Notes: a model not told the origin generated them from the letters alone. DNA of 31,304 nt from Nitrospinaceae bacterium (GCA_029261675.1 JAJDBA010000043.1:1-31304), one strand, 5' to 3'; positions 8,904 through 17,772 are shown, counted from the stretch's first letter. Numbers and translations: made by a program.

Positions 8904-9836
8904 TCAGTGAACGGTTGGCTTTGGGAGTTTTGGATTTGCCAATAGATTTCGATAGAATAAAGCGATAATTATTGCTGTGAAAATTATAAAACAGCGGTCT
9001 AAAAGGGTAGCGAGCATTCCCGCCTCAAAGCTGACTCCCAACCATTGAGAAAAAACTCCTACGATCAATTCACGGGTTCCGATATCGCTTTGAATAACAG
9101 GTATCGCCGAAATAAAGGGTAAGAGGGTTATAAATAACAGGCAATACCCGAAAGGGATGTTAAGCCCAAGCACCTTGCAGACTAAAAAAAACCTCAATGT
9201 ATTTAATACAACAATGAGCAGGTTGAAAAAACACAGCGTATAAAATAATGGCTTGTTCTTTAAAATTCTATATAAAGAGTTGATGGCTCTTATAAGGGCG
9301 TTGAGATATTTATTGGATCGGTGTTGCAGATCAAAGGTTTTCGAAAAAATTAAACCTAGGGCAACTGCTATTGTTAAATAGGCAAGGGATAAAGTTAAGA
9401 AAACGCCTTTTGTTGAGATTAAATAAATCGACGATATTATTAAACCGCATAATGCGTTAATAAAAAATGAAACTAAGTGGTCAGCACCCTGTGAGCCCGC
9501 AAAAGACATGAAAGGGAATTCGTAGCGTCGTTTTAGATAGTTTGAAGTGAATAGCGAACCAGATTTAAAAAAGAAGTTATTTAAGGATGTCGTTATTGAG
9601 GATAGACCAAGTATTTCTTTAGTATCTAGTCTGATATTGAAAGACCCTGCCAGAGCCCTTAGCTTCATTCCATTGGTTATAATTGATCCAATAATTAGAA
9701 AAGAAATAAGAGAAAACTGTGCTGCAGAAATATTCTTCAGGTAGGTCAATTCATCTCGGTGTTTTGCGACAAGTGACCCCAGTAGAAAAATCATTAATCC
9801 GGTAATCGCAAATTTTAATATATTATTCAAGTTCAA
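8904..9836 (-). CDS. Flippase-like / LPG-synthase-type membrane protein
   Basis: This 310-residue protein consists of about eight membrane helices, with a motif-like segment IGSIITNGMKLRALAGSF near residue 50 and FFKSGSLFTSNYLKRRY around residue 90. These match the general pattern of the LPG_synthase_TM (UPF0104, AglD-like) family, in which an 'R/K..L' helix is followed by a 'P.(K/R).GE..R..YL' region. Family members move or modify lipids or sit in glycan clusters as flippase-like proteins. The start is a TTG (9836 or 9830) without a clear ribosome site, after an in-frame TAA. It is the last gene of a minus-strand run beginning at 13742; it lies 22 bases after the GT4 gene. Confidence 0.65.
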   Translation of the reverse strand: MNLNNILKFAITGLMIFLLGSLVAKHRDELTYLKNISAAQFSLISFLIIGSIITNGMKLRALAGSFNIRLDTKEILGLSSITTSLNNFFFKSGSLFTSNYLKRRYEFPFMSFAGSQGADHLVSFFINALCGLIISSIYLISTKGVFLTLSLAYLTIAVALGLIFSKTFDLQHRSNKYLNALIRAINSLYRILKNKPLFYTLCFFNLLIVVLNTLRFFLVCKVLGLNIPFGYCLLFITLLPFISAIPVIQSDIGTRELIVGVFSQWLGVSFEAGMLATLLDRCFIIFTAIIIALFYRNLLANPKLPKPTVH

Positions 9837-9858
9837 TAGTTTTTACAGGATTTAGTAT

Positions 9859-11112
9859 TTATAGATGATCTATAATTTTTGCATGAGTGTATTGATGGTA
9901 AAGTTCCGAGATGTTTTTTGAAGAATTTTGCCATGAATAATCTGAGCGAACCATCTCCAAGGCATTTTGAATCAGCTGATCTCTTTGATTTTTGTCTTTG
10001 GCTAGTTGTACTGTTTTTTTCGCGATTGCCTGTGGATTTTTTTCATGAACAAGCAGGCCGCTGAATTTGTCTCGAACGACATCTTTAATGCCTCCAACAT
10101 CAGAAGCGATAACCGCTGTGCCGGAAGCCATAGCCTCAAGGAACACCACACCTTGACCTTCAGTGTCTCCATCTGGAGTTACAATAGAGGGGCCAATGAA
10201 AATATCGGCGGATGCGAACCAATCTCTTAGCTCCTTCCCTGATTTGCCACCGATTAGGGAAACAGATGAACTTAGATTGAGTCTCTGAATCTGTTTTTCC
10301 AGTTGCTCTTTTTGTGGGCCAAACCCAATAATAACAAGTTGTGTGTTTGGGATTTCCTGAATAATTTGTGGCATGGCTTCGATTAAAAAGTTGAATCCCT
10401 TTTTAAAGGCAAGACGGCCCACGCCAAGCAGCAATAGGTTTTCGGATCCCATTGAATCTCTAATTTCATGATTGAAATTTTCTGGATTGAATTTGTCCAG
10501 ATCGACTCCCATAGGCACTACTTGGATATTGGAATTTTCACGATTCTTCAAAACTTCATTTTTTGTGGCTTGGCTGTTTACGGTGCAGATTGTTGAATGT
10601 TTTAAGGAGAATTTAATCAGGCTTCTGACAAACGGAATATTTTTGAATGAATAAACATCACCTCCGTGGGCCGTAAGGATATAGGGTATGCCTCTAAATA
10701 TTTTTATGAGGGCACAAAAAAATCCCTGTGGGATTAACCAATGACAGTGGATTAGATCAAACTTGTTCCCGCTCGTCATTTTTATCAAATGGATAAGCAA
10801 AGCTATCAGGAAAAAGGGTAATTGCAGTCGGGCAAGCCAACTGGATTTCAGGTTTGGAATAATCCCGCCTTCGTAGCAAAGCTTTTCTAGGCTTTTGGGG
10901 AAAAAATATGGGAAACGGGTTATTTTCATTTTCCCCCAAGTTTCTAGTTCTTTTGCTCCTGGGGCATGAGGGGCCAGAATATGGATGTCTATTTCTTTGG
11001 GAAGGTTTCGGCAAAGGTCATAAACGAAAGGGGGCTCTTGATCGTTTTCCCACCGTGGGAAAGTCGTGGCGATAACTAGAACCCGAATTTTTTCGGATAA
11101 TTTATTTGTCAT
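9859..11112 (-). CDS. GT4 family glycosyltransferase
   Basis: A GT-B fold retaining glycosyltransferase of 417 residues. The N-terminal Rossmann half opens with IRVLVIATTFPRWENDQEPP and includes HCHWLIPQGFFCAL and LTAHGGDVYSF. The C-terminal nucleotide-sugar half has LLGVGRLAFKKGFNFLIEAM and the E-x7-E region in DTEGQGVVFLEAMASGTAV, where the two glutamates contact the donor sugar. Such enzymes add sugars from UDP- or GDP-donors to lipid-linked glycans in the cytoplasm. Start ATG at 11110-11112 with a modest AGG upstream. It is intact, unlike the GT2 gene just before it, from which it is separated by about 50 bases. Confidence 0.88.
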   Translation of the reverse strand: MTNKLSEKIRVLVIATTFPRWENDQEPPFVYDLCRNLPKEIDIHILAPHAPGAKELETWGKMKITRFPYFFPKSLEKLCYEGGIIPNLKSSWLARLQLPFFLIALLIHLIKMTSGNKFDLIHCHWLIPQGFFCALIKIFRGIPYILTAHGGDVYSFKNIPFVRSLIKFSLKHSTICTVNSQATKNEVLKNRENSNIQVVPMGVDLDKFNPENFNHEIRDSMGSENLLLLGVGRLAFKKGFNFLIEAMPQIIQEIPNTQLVIIGFGPQKEQLEKQIQRLNLSSSVSLIGGKSGKELRDWFASADIFIGPSIVTPDGDTEGQGVVFLEAMASGTAVIASDVGGIKDVVRDKFSGLLVHEKNPQAIAKKTVQLAKDKNQRDQLIQNALEMVRSDYSWQNSSKNISELYHQYTHAKIIDHL

Positions 11113-11163
11113 TTCGACCTGTCGATTTAAGGAGGTAATGATGCAACGGGGGTGTTATTGGTG

Positions 11164-11934
11164 CTATTCCTTCTTTTTTATTCTCAATTGAATATCTTCT
11201 AATAGTTGCCTGTTAACAGAGATGAGTTCTGCGGCTATTCCCATCATGATAATTTGAAAGCCAACAATAAGGAGAATAGCAGATAAAATCAGCGATTGGA
11301 TATGGCCTTCAGTCTGTCCCATAAAAAAGAAAAACAGGTATCGACAGCCAATTGCAAATCCAAGTAGGAATGTGGTACCTCCAGCGATAGTGAAAAGCCT
11401 TAAAGGGCGGTACATAGAATAAACTTTGAGCATGGTTATCAGAGACCGCTGCAAGTAAACTCGAATGCTGGGAAATAGTCTGGATTCGCGTAATTTGGAA
11501 TTGGTCTTTACCGGGACATGCGCAATAGCTAGATTTTTTTTCCCGGCACTGATTATTGTTTCAATAGTATAGGTGAAATCTGAAACGACGTTCAGCTGCA
11601 AAGCCGCATCCCGGCTGTAAGCTCGAAAGCCACTTGTGGCATCTGGAACTTCAGTGCCTGATAATTGCCGCACAACCCAACTTCCGAATTTCTGAAGAAA
11701 TATTTTAACCGGAGAAAAGTGGCGGATGGTTTCCACTTGCCGGTCTCCGACAACGATATCCGCATCTTTTTTTAGAATAGGTTGAATCAGCTTGACGATG
11801 TCCCCACCAAAATATTGATTGTCGGCATCCGTATTGACTATGATATCCGCACCCAATTTCAATGATTGATTGATTCCAGCGATGAATGCTTTAGCCAGCC
11901 CCTTATTGTTAGTGAATTGAAGCACATGATGCAC
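11164..11934 (-). CDS. DPM-like GT2 glycosyltransferase, C-terminal fragment downstream of an amber codon
   Basis: This frame can begin at a GTG (11934) but lacks the family's N-terminal UDP-binding strand; that part lies upstream in the same frame behind TAG 11938-11940. Present here are NKGLAKAFIAGINQSL, the DxD metal site in NTDADNQYFGGD, a VVGDRQV segment, SGFRAYSRDAALQLN, and two C-terminal membrane helices (about residues 165-190 and 205-230). This is the layout of polyprenyl-phosphate sugar synthases with a membrane tail, about 310 residues when complete. The amber codon replaces one residue in AKN-stop-GVHHVLQF. The complete gene would be 11164-12096. Without the N-terminus the product is unlikely to be active. 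Confidence 0.8.
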   Translation of the reverse strand: MHHVLQFTNNKGLAKAFIAGINQSLKLGADIIVNTDADNQYFGGDIVKLIQPILKKDADIVVGDRQVETIRHFSPVKIFLQKFGSWVVRQLSGTEVPDATSGFRAYSRDAALQLNVVSDFTYTIETIISAGKKNLAIAHVPVKTNSKLRESRLFPSIRVYLQRSLITMLKVYSMYRPLRLFTIAGGTTFLLGFAIGCRYLFFFFMGQTEGHIQSLILSAILLIVGFQIIMMGIAAELISVNRQLLEDIQLRIKKKE

Positions 11935-11937
11935 TCC

Positions 11938-12096
11938 CTAGTTTTTCGCTACTTCAACTGTTTTGTCTGTGCTGCCATCGTCAATAATCAGGGTTTCGAT
12001 ACTATCAATTCCATCGATTTGTTTTGGCAGGTCTTCCAGGGTTTTGGGGAGAGTGTGCTCTTCGTTTAAGCAGGGAATTTGTATGATTAGTTTCAC
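11938..12096 (-). pseudogene. N-terminal fragment of the DPM-like GT2, ended by in-frame TAG
   Basis: From GTG 12096 the frame encodes VKLIIQIPCLNEEHTLPKTL, then SIETLIIDDGSTDKTVEVAKN, followed by TAG. IPCLNEE and IDDGSTD are the classic first-strand and UDP-binding motifs of DPM1-like GT2 enzymes. The same frame continues after the stop into the remaining catalytic domain, so this is one gene with a nonsense codon. It begins 20 bases after the stop of the GT-C gene upstream, as in an operon. Confidence 0.75.
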
Positions 12097-12116
12097 AGGA
12101 TCAGTCGTCTGGTTAT

Positions 12117-13742
12117 TCAGATTTTATCGGAGCGTCGGAATATATAGACTTTATCGGCGGAAATGGGAGATTTAAAAAGGTGTATTTGAATTTCGTAGGA
12201 ATTATTGATCCTTTTTACTGGGGCATTCAATTCAAATTGTTCATATTGATTGTTTAGAAGAATGAATCTAAGTTTTTCCTTTAAAGTACTGGCTTTTTCT
12301 TCTGAATGAAGATCCCATTGGTCGCCTCGTAAAACGATCCAGTCCGGTATGCTTTTGTTTGTTAGCTCGCTATTATGGATCATCTTGAACCCTGTGTAAA
12401 AAGCCAGAGATTCCAATTCGTTGTCAATATAACATGTTTCCCCCTTTTTCCCATGCGTTTCAAAAAATGCAACAATTTTATTTAAGGGGCCTCGATAGGG
12501 GTTGGCAAGCTCTCTCCAGTATTGAATATAATTGAACTTGAAATTTACTTCCCGCATGAAAGTCTGGTAAACGCCTTGAAGATACAAGCTGGGTTGAGGT
12601 TCAGGTTGGGGGGATTGGAGTAATTGTTTAATTGGAACCAAGGGGGCCACGTGGATTAGATTCGAAAAAATCAGGAATGCGGCAAAAATGCTTTGCTGAA
12701 ATATGGAGTTTTTAAGTAAATATGCGTTTATCCATCCTAACAGGATGAACAGTATGGGAATGCTGGCGGCGATATATTGCAATTGTGGAATGGAATGTAA
12801 CGAAGCGGTTAGCAAAATAAAAAAACTGCAAATGATCAAAAGCGAAATAGAACGGCTGAGCTTTTTTATAGGCAATGAAAATATAAAGGGAACCAATATT
12901 AGAGGAAAGATGTAGTTGTTTATTTGAAATAAGAAGCCAGCAAAATGTTTTAAATAGCCTAATGAAGAGGTGTCTATATATGGACTGGTGGAAGTATAGA
13001 ATTCAGCTATTCTTTTTGACAGCGCAGGGATGAACAAAAGCCAGGGCAAGCACAGTAGCGAGGTAACCGCAGCAGGAATTTTGATCCTCCTTAAATTGTC
13101 TGGAGTGACCTCTTTTCTATAAATAAATAGATGGATCAGCATCCCGATTATAAGGCCGGCAAATTCGACATACATGGTGTGAAAAAAAATAATCGACGTA
13201 ACCGTAAATGGAATTGGGTTCCATTTTTTCTTTTCAAAAATGTCGATATAAAAGGACAGCAGAATAGGTGTCAATAATATAGGGATGGCAACGTAACGAG
13301 AGGTCCTGAAATAAAGGAGTGCGGGAACACAGGTGGCTAAAAATGTAGCAGCAAAAATGGCTGTAGATTTCTCCTCGGTGAGCCGAATTGTTAGATGATA
13401 CAGGCACCAGATGGAAAAAAAAACGGCTATGGCAAAAGGAAGTCTGGCTGCAAAAGTATTGTTTCCTAGAAAATATAATGAAATAGCCTGAAGATAGTAG
13501 GGAATCCAGGTTCGATATACAAACACACCATCGAAGATATCAGCATAGAGCATGGTGTGGTTCAGCCCATCTGAGTGCATGGGCAGTCCATGTTTCAAGA
13601 TCGTTGTCGAAACAAAAGTATCTGCACCTTCATCGACCTGCAAAACGCTGTCATCTAGACCAGTGAATAAGGTCAAAAATACGATAGGAAGAAGGAGAAT
13701 TAAGGATAGATGAGGTTTGAGAAATAATCGGATGGATGTCAC
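12117..13742 (-). CDS. GT39/ArnT-like membrane glycosyltransferase (GT-C)
   Basis: An intact 541-residue integral membrane protein. Helix 1 is followed by the acidic loop LQVDEGADTFVSTTILKHG and DIFDGVFVYRTWIPYYLQA, which corresponds to the 'D-E, Y..' donor/metal loop of ArnT and PMT-type GT-C transferases. About ten further helices follow, and the last ~130 residues form a soluble domain (for example KKGETCYIDNELESLAFYTG). The enzyme would take a sugar from a polyprenyl phosphate and add it to a lipid or protein on the periplasmic side. The following DPM-like GT2 gene, only 20 bases downstream, is the natural maker of such a donor. Start ATG at 13740-13742. Confidence 0.8.
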   Translation of the reverse strand: MTSIRLFLKPHLSLILLLPIVFLTLFTGLDDSVLQVDEGADTFVSTTILKHGLPMHSDGLNHTMLYADIFDGVFVYRTWIPYYLQAISLYFLGNNTFAARLPFAIAVFFSIWCLYHLTIRLTEEKSTAIFAATFLATCVPALLYFRTSRYVAIPILLTPILLSFYIDIFEKKKWNPIPFTVTSIIFFHTMYVEFAGLIIGMLIHLFIYRKEVTPDNLRRIKIPAAVTSLLCLPWLLFIPALSKRIAEFYTSTSPYIDTSSLGYLKHFAGFLFQINNYIFPLILVPFIFSLPIKKLSRSISLLIICSFFILLTASLHSIPQLQYIAASIPILFILLGWINAYLLKNSIFQQSIFAAFLIFSNLIHVAPLVPIKQLLQSPQPEPQPSLYLQGVYQTFMREVNFKFNYIQYWRELANPYRGPLNKIVAFFETHGKKGETCYIDNELESLAFYTGFKMIHNSELTNKSIPDWIVLRGDQWDLHSEEKASTLKEKLRFILLNNQYEQFELNAPVKRINNSYEIQIHLFKSPISADKVYIFRRSDKI

Positions 13743-13934
13743 CTTATAATCAGGTCGTTTAAAACCCCGTTATTATAACCCAAGAGCCTGCCTTGCTTGG
13801 GGCGAAAATTGGACCTGCTTTGTCCTAAATAAAAGGAATTAAGCGGTTAGATAATATGTGACCCTATGGTATCATCGCCTTTTTAGATCTATCGGCTTTA
13901 AAAACCTCTGATGTTAGCAAAAATTGTATAAATA

Positions 13935-14654
13935 ATGGAAACTCCTGAAATATCTGTAGTGGTTTTAGCCTATCGAAGCGAGGCAACTATAACCAGTTTT
14001 GTGGATTCCCTTGTCGATTCCCTGGAAGAGGAAAAATTGTTGTGGGAAATTGTCCTGGTGGGAAATTACTTTGAAGGAGTTGGAGATCAGACTCCCGAGG
14101 TAGTTAGAAGTATTGCCTCAAAGGATTCGCGAATAAAAGCGGTGGCCGAAATAAAAAAAGGTATGATGGGATGGGATATGAGATCCGGCTTGCAGGCGGC
14201 TACAGGAAGAACTTTGGCGGTAATAGATGGAGATGGGCAAATGCCCAGTAGCGATGTGATCCGCGTATACCAGTTGATGAAAACGAATGGATTGGACTTC
14301 GCTAAAACCTACCGCGCAAAAAGGAATGATGGCTCTTACAGGAGGTTGATTTCCGTTGTCTATAATATTTTATTCAAATTGTTATTCCCAGGAATCAATG
14401 CCTGGGATATGAATTCCAAACCAAAAATCATGACCCGCGAATTTTATGAACAAGTGCATCTGGAATCTAATGGATGGTTCATCGATGCAGAAATCATGAT
14501 TTTTGCCAGGCGATTGCACTCCAAAATCGGAGAAATTGAAACTGTGTTTTTCAGCATGGATACGCGCCCTTCTTTTGTAAAACCCCTTTCCATTCTTGAA
14601 TTTTTAGGTAACCTGTTTTGGTATCGAGTTAAAGAATTTCTTGCTAAAAAGTAA
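13935..14654 (+). CDS. GT2 glycosyltransferase, DPM-like, with a variant UDP-binding motif
   Basis: A 239-residue GT-A fold transferase: first strand PEISVVVLAYRSEATI, then WEIVLVGNYFEGVGDQTP, DMRSGLQAATGRTLAVIDGDGQMP (DxD metal site within IDGDGQ), and MNSKPKIMTREFYEQ. At the place where most family members have VDDGSTD, this protein has LVGNYFEG, so the usual aspartate pair is absent or moved. The rest of the fold is intact. It has no membrane tail apart from a possible weak amphipathic C-terminus. It is the first of two plus-strand genes; 15 bases separate it from the epimerase gene. Confidence 0.82.
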   Translation: METPEISVVVLAYRSEATITSFVDSLVDSLEEEKLLWEIVLVGNYFEGVGDQTPEVVRSIASKDSRIKAVAEIKKGMMGWDMRSGLQAATGRTLAVIDGDGQMPSSDVIRVYQLMKTNGLDFAKTYRAKRNDGSYRRLISVVYNILFKLLFPGINAWDMNSKPKIMTREFYEQVHLESNGWFIDAEIMIFARRLHSKIGEIETVFFSMDTRPSFVKPLSILEFLGNLFWYRVKEFLAKK

Positions 14655-14669
14655 CCGATTGGTGTCCGT

Positions 14670-15554
14670 ATGAAAATTCTCATCACGGGGGCATCCAGTA
14701 CCCTTGGTAAAAACCTGACTTTAGAACTATTGAAAACAGAACAGTTTTCGATTCGGTTGCTTGAACATCGGTCGCCGACGCTCAAGGAAAACTGTGAGAT
14801 TTTTCAGGGTGGTCTTCAGGATATGGATAGCTTGGATAAGGCTTGTTCTGAGGTCAACACTGTGGTTCATTTAGCCGCCTTGACTCATTCTTCTTCTGGG
14901 AAAGCATATTTTGAAATCAATGAAAAGGGTACGAAAAATTTAATTGCCGCATGCAAAGAAAATAATGTCAGGCGATTTATTTTTGTCAGTTCGGCGGCGG
15001 CTTTGGAGGAAGGTGGCGATTATGGGGTGAGTAAATTGCGATGTGAGGAGTTGGTTAAGAAATCAGGTCTTGCCTGGGTGATCCTTAGGCCTTCGGAGGT
15101 TTATGGTGTGAAGATGGAAGAGGGCATTGGTAAGCTTGTTGCCTGGGTAAAAAAGTTTCCAATAATTCCTGTCATTGGTGATGGATCGTATTTCCTGAGC
15201 CCGGTAAGCGTGGATGATGTGGTCCAGGTAATGGTGGAGATATTGAAGAATGATTCGATTGGAAAAGAAATTCTAAATTTATGTGGGCCAGAAAAAATGA
15301 CAATGAATGAATTGATAGATCGACTTGCACAGATTCAGAAAGTGAAGGTAAAAAAAATATTTTTTCCAATTTGGTTTGTCAGGTTAGGCATTGGCATTCT
15401 ATCGTTTTTTAAATCCAGCCTCGCCTTTTCCGATCAGATTCCTCGACTTTTATGCAAGAAAGATCAGTTGATTGATAAAACCCAAGCGATCATTCCATAT
15501 ACCCCGAGAAAAATTGAAGAGGGTTTGTTTTCTTCCCAAACAAAAGAAACTTAG
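14670..15554 (+). CDS. NAD(P)-dependent sugar epimerase/dehydratase (extended SDR)
   Basis: The 294-residue protein starts MKILITGASSTLGKNLTLEL, a Rossmann nucleotide-binding motif with the variant spacing seen in extended short-chain dehydrogenases. Later come VNTVVHLAAL, RFIFVSSAAAL, and the catalytic YGVSK (Tyr-x3-Lys) near residue 115, then ILRPSEVYG. Such enzymes interconvert or reduce nucleotide sugars or related carbonyls. Its location between glycosyltransferase genes supports a role in making a sugar donor. Its TAG stop overlaps the stop of the convergent methyltransferase gene by four bases. Confidence 0.85.
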   Translation: MKILITGASSTLGKNLTLELLKTEQFSIRLLEHRSPTLKENCEIFQGGLQDMDSLDKACSEVNTVVHLAALTHSSSGKAYFEINEKGTKNLIAACKENNVRRFIFVSSAAALEEGGDYGVSKLRCEELVKKSGLAWVILRPSEVYGVKMEEGIGKLVAWVKKFPIIPVIGDGSYFLSPVSVDDVVQVMVEILKNDSIGKEILNLCGPEKMTMNELIDRLAQIQKVKVKKIFFPIWFVRLGIGILSFFKSSLAFSDQIPRLLCKKDQLIDKTQAIIPYTPRKIEEGLFSSQTKET

Positions 15555-16237
15555 TTCTTTTGACCTGTCACCAGATATTGCCCGCCAAGAGGTAGCCAAC
15601 CCAAATAAGAATCCATGAAATTCAGTGCAGATAAAAATTTCGGGAAGAAGGTTGTGTAGATAACCTGAACGTTTGATAGAGAAACTCGGGTGAAGTGACT
15701 TTTGAGTTTTTTTGAAGGGACGAGTACGGCATCATCATCAAAGGGACAATCTTTGACAATTTTTTGAGTGACAGGATTGAGTGGATTATGCTCCCAGATC
15801 ACCAGTCGTCCCCCCTGATTCAGGAGCGAAGAAAGTTTATTGATAAGCTCCGTATGCTCAACATGGGGGATATGATGGAAAACCCCGGCAGAGAATATAA
15901 GGTCATATCCATTTGCTTCCCATTGATTGGAATCGTGCTCTTGGAAATCTGCATCACCTTGAAAACGTGAACGAGCTTTTTGAATTGAATCCTTTGACGG
16001 GTCTACTCCTGTGTAAACAGCGGTTGGGAAAAAATCTGCAACTTGCCCGTAAAGGTTTCCGACTCCGCAACCAAAGTCCAATAGCCGAAATGGTTTTTCT
16101 GATAAGGATGGAAAAAGACTTCGTAGTTTATGAAGTTTGGCAGAAACAAGATTGTCTGCATCGTAGCCGGTCTGGCGAATGGCATCATTGACCAACTCAT
16201 TATAGTTTTTTGAATAGGAGTCGAACGATTCTGGCAT
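15551..16237 (-). CDS. Class I SAM-dependent methyltransferase
   Basis: A 228-residue methyltransferase with motif I RLLDFGCGVGNLYGQ (residues ~47-61), VYTGVDPSKDSIQKA (acidic residue for the SAM ribose), YDLIFSAGVFHHIPHVEH and GGRLVIWEHNPLNP. These give a standard Rossmann SAM-binding fold with the 'FHHI' post-motif often seen in small-molecule and sugar methyltransferases. It follows the broken GT4 gene by ten bases and probably belongs to the same minus-strand unit starting at 18589. Substrate is not predictable from the sequence. Confidence 0.83.
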   Translation of the reverse strand: MPESFDSYSKNYNELVNDAIRQTGYDADNLVSAKLHKLRSLFPSLSEKPFRLLDFGCGVGNLYGQVADFFPTAVYTGVDPSKDSIQKARSRFQGDADFQEHDSNQWEANGYDLIFSAGVFHHIPHVEHTELINKLSSLLNQGGRLVIWEHNPLNPVTQKIVKDCPFDDDAVLVPSKKLKSHFTRVSLSNVQVIYTTFFPKFLSALNFMDSYLGWLPLGGQYLVTGQKN

Positions 16238-16247
16238 AAGTGCTTTA

Positions 16248-16982
16248 TCAGAGAGAACGATACAAGTTCATATATTGATTCATGATATTATCCCAGTCAA
16301 ATCTGTTTTTGACTTCATTCTGGATTCGTTTGCCCATTTGGAATCTTAAATTGCTATCTCTTAAGGATTCAATGCGCTCTTTTATTTCTTCAGGCTTTCC
16401 CGATATCTGATATCCCGTTTCCCCTTCAATAATTATGTCCCGTGCAATGCCTACGGATGTAGAGATCAAGGGTAGGCCATGTGCGGCAGCTTCAAGTAAG
16501 GGCTGTCCAAAATTTTCGTATAGAGATGGGTAAACAAAAATATCAGCCCATTGGTAAAGGGTTTTTAGTTCAGACGGTGTTTTTTTTCCAACATACTTCA
16601 CCTTGTTTTCGAGGCTCAACTGTTTCGTGAGTTGTTTTAGTTCGTTAAGGTAGCCTGCGCGTGTGACACTGCTGGTTTTTTCTTCTCCACCAACTATGGT
16701 GAGGTGAAAAGGAAAGCTCAATTGACTGACAGCTTGTAGTAGCAACTCAAGTCGTCTGACACGGGCTATGCGGCCGACAAATAGAATTTGCAGTTGTTCG
16801 GTTGCGGTTTGATCCTTTTTGATTTCCCCTACCTCAACACCCATAGGAATAATATGAATTTTTTCCTTTGCGATCCCAAACTCAAGAGCATCTTCGTATT
16901 CAAATTTTGAGGAAACGATTACGGCCTGTGCTCTTTTTGCTGAAGTCTTTAACGTGATAGCATCGTAAAGATGATAGGGCAT
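16248..16982 (-). CDS. GT4 glycosyltransferase, C-terminal fragment after a frameshift
   Basis: From ATG 16982 this frame encodes the donor-binding half of a GT-B retaining glycosyltransferase: VSSKFEYEDALEFGI, IHIIPMGVEVG, ILFVGRIARVRRLELLLQA, and the E-x7-E segment YENFGQPLLEAAAHGLPL. The frame is open further upstream, where it encodes KPFVLNTHGSLLGFKNYLP, matching the middle of GT4 proteins. It joins the 17039-17377 frame by one base at the A-run 17070-17078. The reconstructed gene (16248-17377) is about 376 residues, normal for the family. As it stands this fragment lacks the acceptor domain. Confidence 0.82.
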   Translation of the reverse strand: MPYHLYDAITLKTSAKRAQAVIVSSKFEYEDALEFGIAKEKIHIIPMGVEVGEIKKDQTATEQLQILFVGRIARVRRLELLLQAVSQLSFPFHLTIVGGEEKTSSVTRAGYLNELKQLTKQLSLENKVKYVGKKTPSELKTLYQWADIFVYPSLYENFGQPLLEAAAHGLPLISTSVGIARDIIIEGETGYQISGKPEEIKERIESLRDSNLRFQMGKRIQNEVKNRFDWDNIMNQYMNLYRSL

Positions 16983-17038
16983 CCTTTGAGCGAAAGAAGG
17001 GAGGTAATTTTTAAAGCCGAGAAGTGAGCCGTGGGTGT

Positions 17039-17377
17039 TTAAGACGAAGGGCTTGCTTTTGGTGCGAGCAAAAAAAAACCGCTATCGGTTTGAAAGTTGC
17101 GGTAATTGTGGCTGTGTAAGATGTCAAAGTTCTTCAGGTGGGACAACATTCCAGAGCTGACCAGGTAACGCATGATTTTTAATTGTGATTTGAATCGATG
17201 GACAGCAACCCTGCCAATTGTTTCTAATTTAGGGAGAGCGGGAGAAACATCGGAATAGGTTGTGTAAATTGGCGATGAAACGCCTTTTTCCTCAAGGCGA
17301 TTCGATATTTGAAATGCCTGATTAACAGGGCCGCAAATATAAGGTAAAAAAGTTTCTATGGTACGTAAAACCTTCAA
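17039..17377 (-). pseudogene. GT4 glycosyltransferase, N-terminal fragment ending after the frameshift
   Basis: From TTG 17377 this frame encodes VLRTIETFLPYICGPVNQAF, the typical first strand and glycine-rich loop of GT4 enzymes, through FDILHSHNYRNFQTDSGFF. It then reads LLAPKASPSS and stops, whereas the alternative frame reads ARTKSKPFVLNTHGS and continues into the remaining domain. The change lies at nine consecutive A (17070-17078 on the plus strand); one more base would restore a single gene. The start overlaps the DUF2304 stop by four bases with GGAG just upstream, indicating translational coupling. Confidence 0.8.
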
Positions 17378-17772
17378 AGCTGCTCCAGGTTTGAAGAATC
17401 AGATTGCCAGGTGGGTTGCCTGATTTGTCTTTCCAATGTTTTCTTTTCAAGGTCCAGAATCCCTATACTCTGAGTCAGTTTGCGCACTTGGTTTGTCAAA
17501 GCAGAAATTCGGATAGAGAAGTGAAGGCAAATGACCATGAGAAATAGCAGCCCAAAAAAGAATAAAGTGGATGTGAATAAAGTAGCTCCGACTAATTCTG
17601 AAACCCACTTTAGCAGTCCCTCAGAAACCGATAGGGCTAGCATGCTAGTTCCTGTGACAAGCCAACCCATCGAGTATTCTTCGCTCAGATGCTTTCTTCT
17701 GACGAGTTCGAAAACGTAAGCAACAAGAAAAATACAGATTAATATGGATATGATTTGAATTTTAGGTGGCAT
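17374..17772 (-). CDS. DUF2304 family small membrane protein
   Basis: A 132-residue protein with three probable helices (around residues 5-22, 38-58 and 65-90) and the segment RRKHLSEEYSMGWLVTG, which is characteristic of DUF2304 (positively charged stretch, then 'E.Y.L.WL'). It ends in a charged, possibly coiled-coil tail (LTNQVRKLTQSIGILDLEKK). DUF2304 genes commonly accompany DPM-like GT2 genes; here one lies four bases upstream (17777-18589). A role as a membrane partner of that GT2 is an inference from this pairing; the function of the family is not established to my knowledge. Confidence 0.85.
   Translation of the reverse strand: MPPKIQIISILICIFLVAYVFELVRRKHLSEEYSMGWLVTGTSMLALSVSEGLLKWVSELVGATLFTSTLFFFGLLFLMVICLHFSIRISALTNQVRKLTQSIGILDLEKKTLERQIRQPTWQSDSSNLEQL

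Noticed and set aside
11129..11191. A perfect AAGGAGGT ribosome site followed by ATGATG on the plus strand
   Set aside because: The reading frame is only 17 codons before a stop and lies antisense to the end of the GT2 gene. There is nothing else to support a gene; likely chance.
13801..13860. A promoter-like TTGTCC and GATAAT pair upstream of the GT2 gene at 13935
   Set aside because: The spacing is about 24 bases, too long for a normal sigma-70 promoter.
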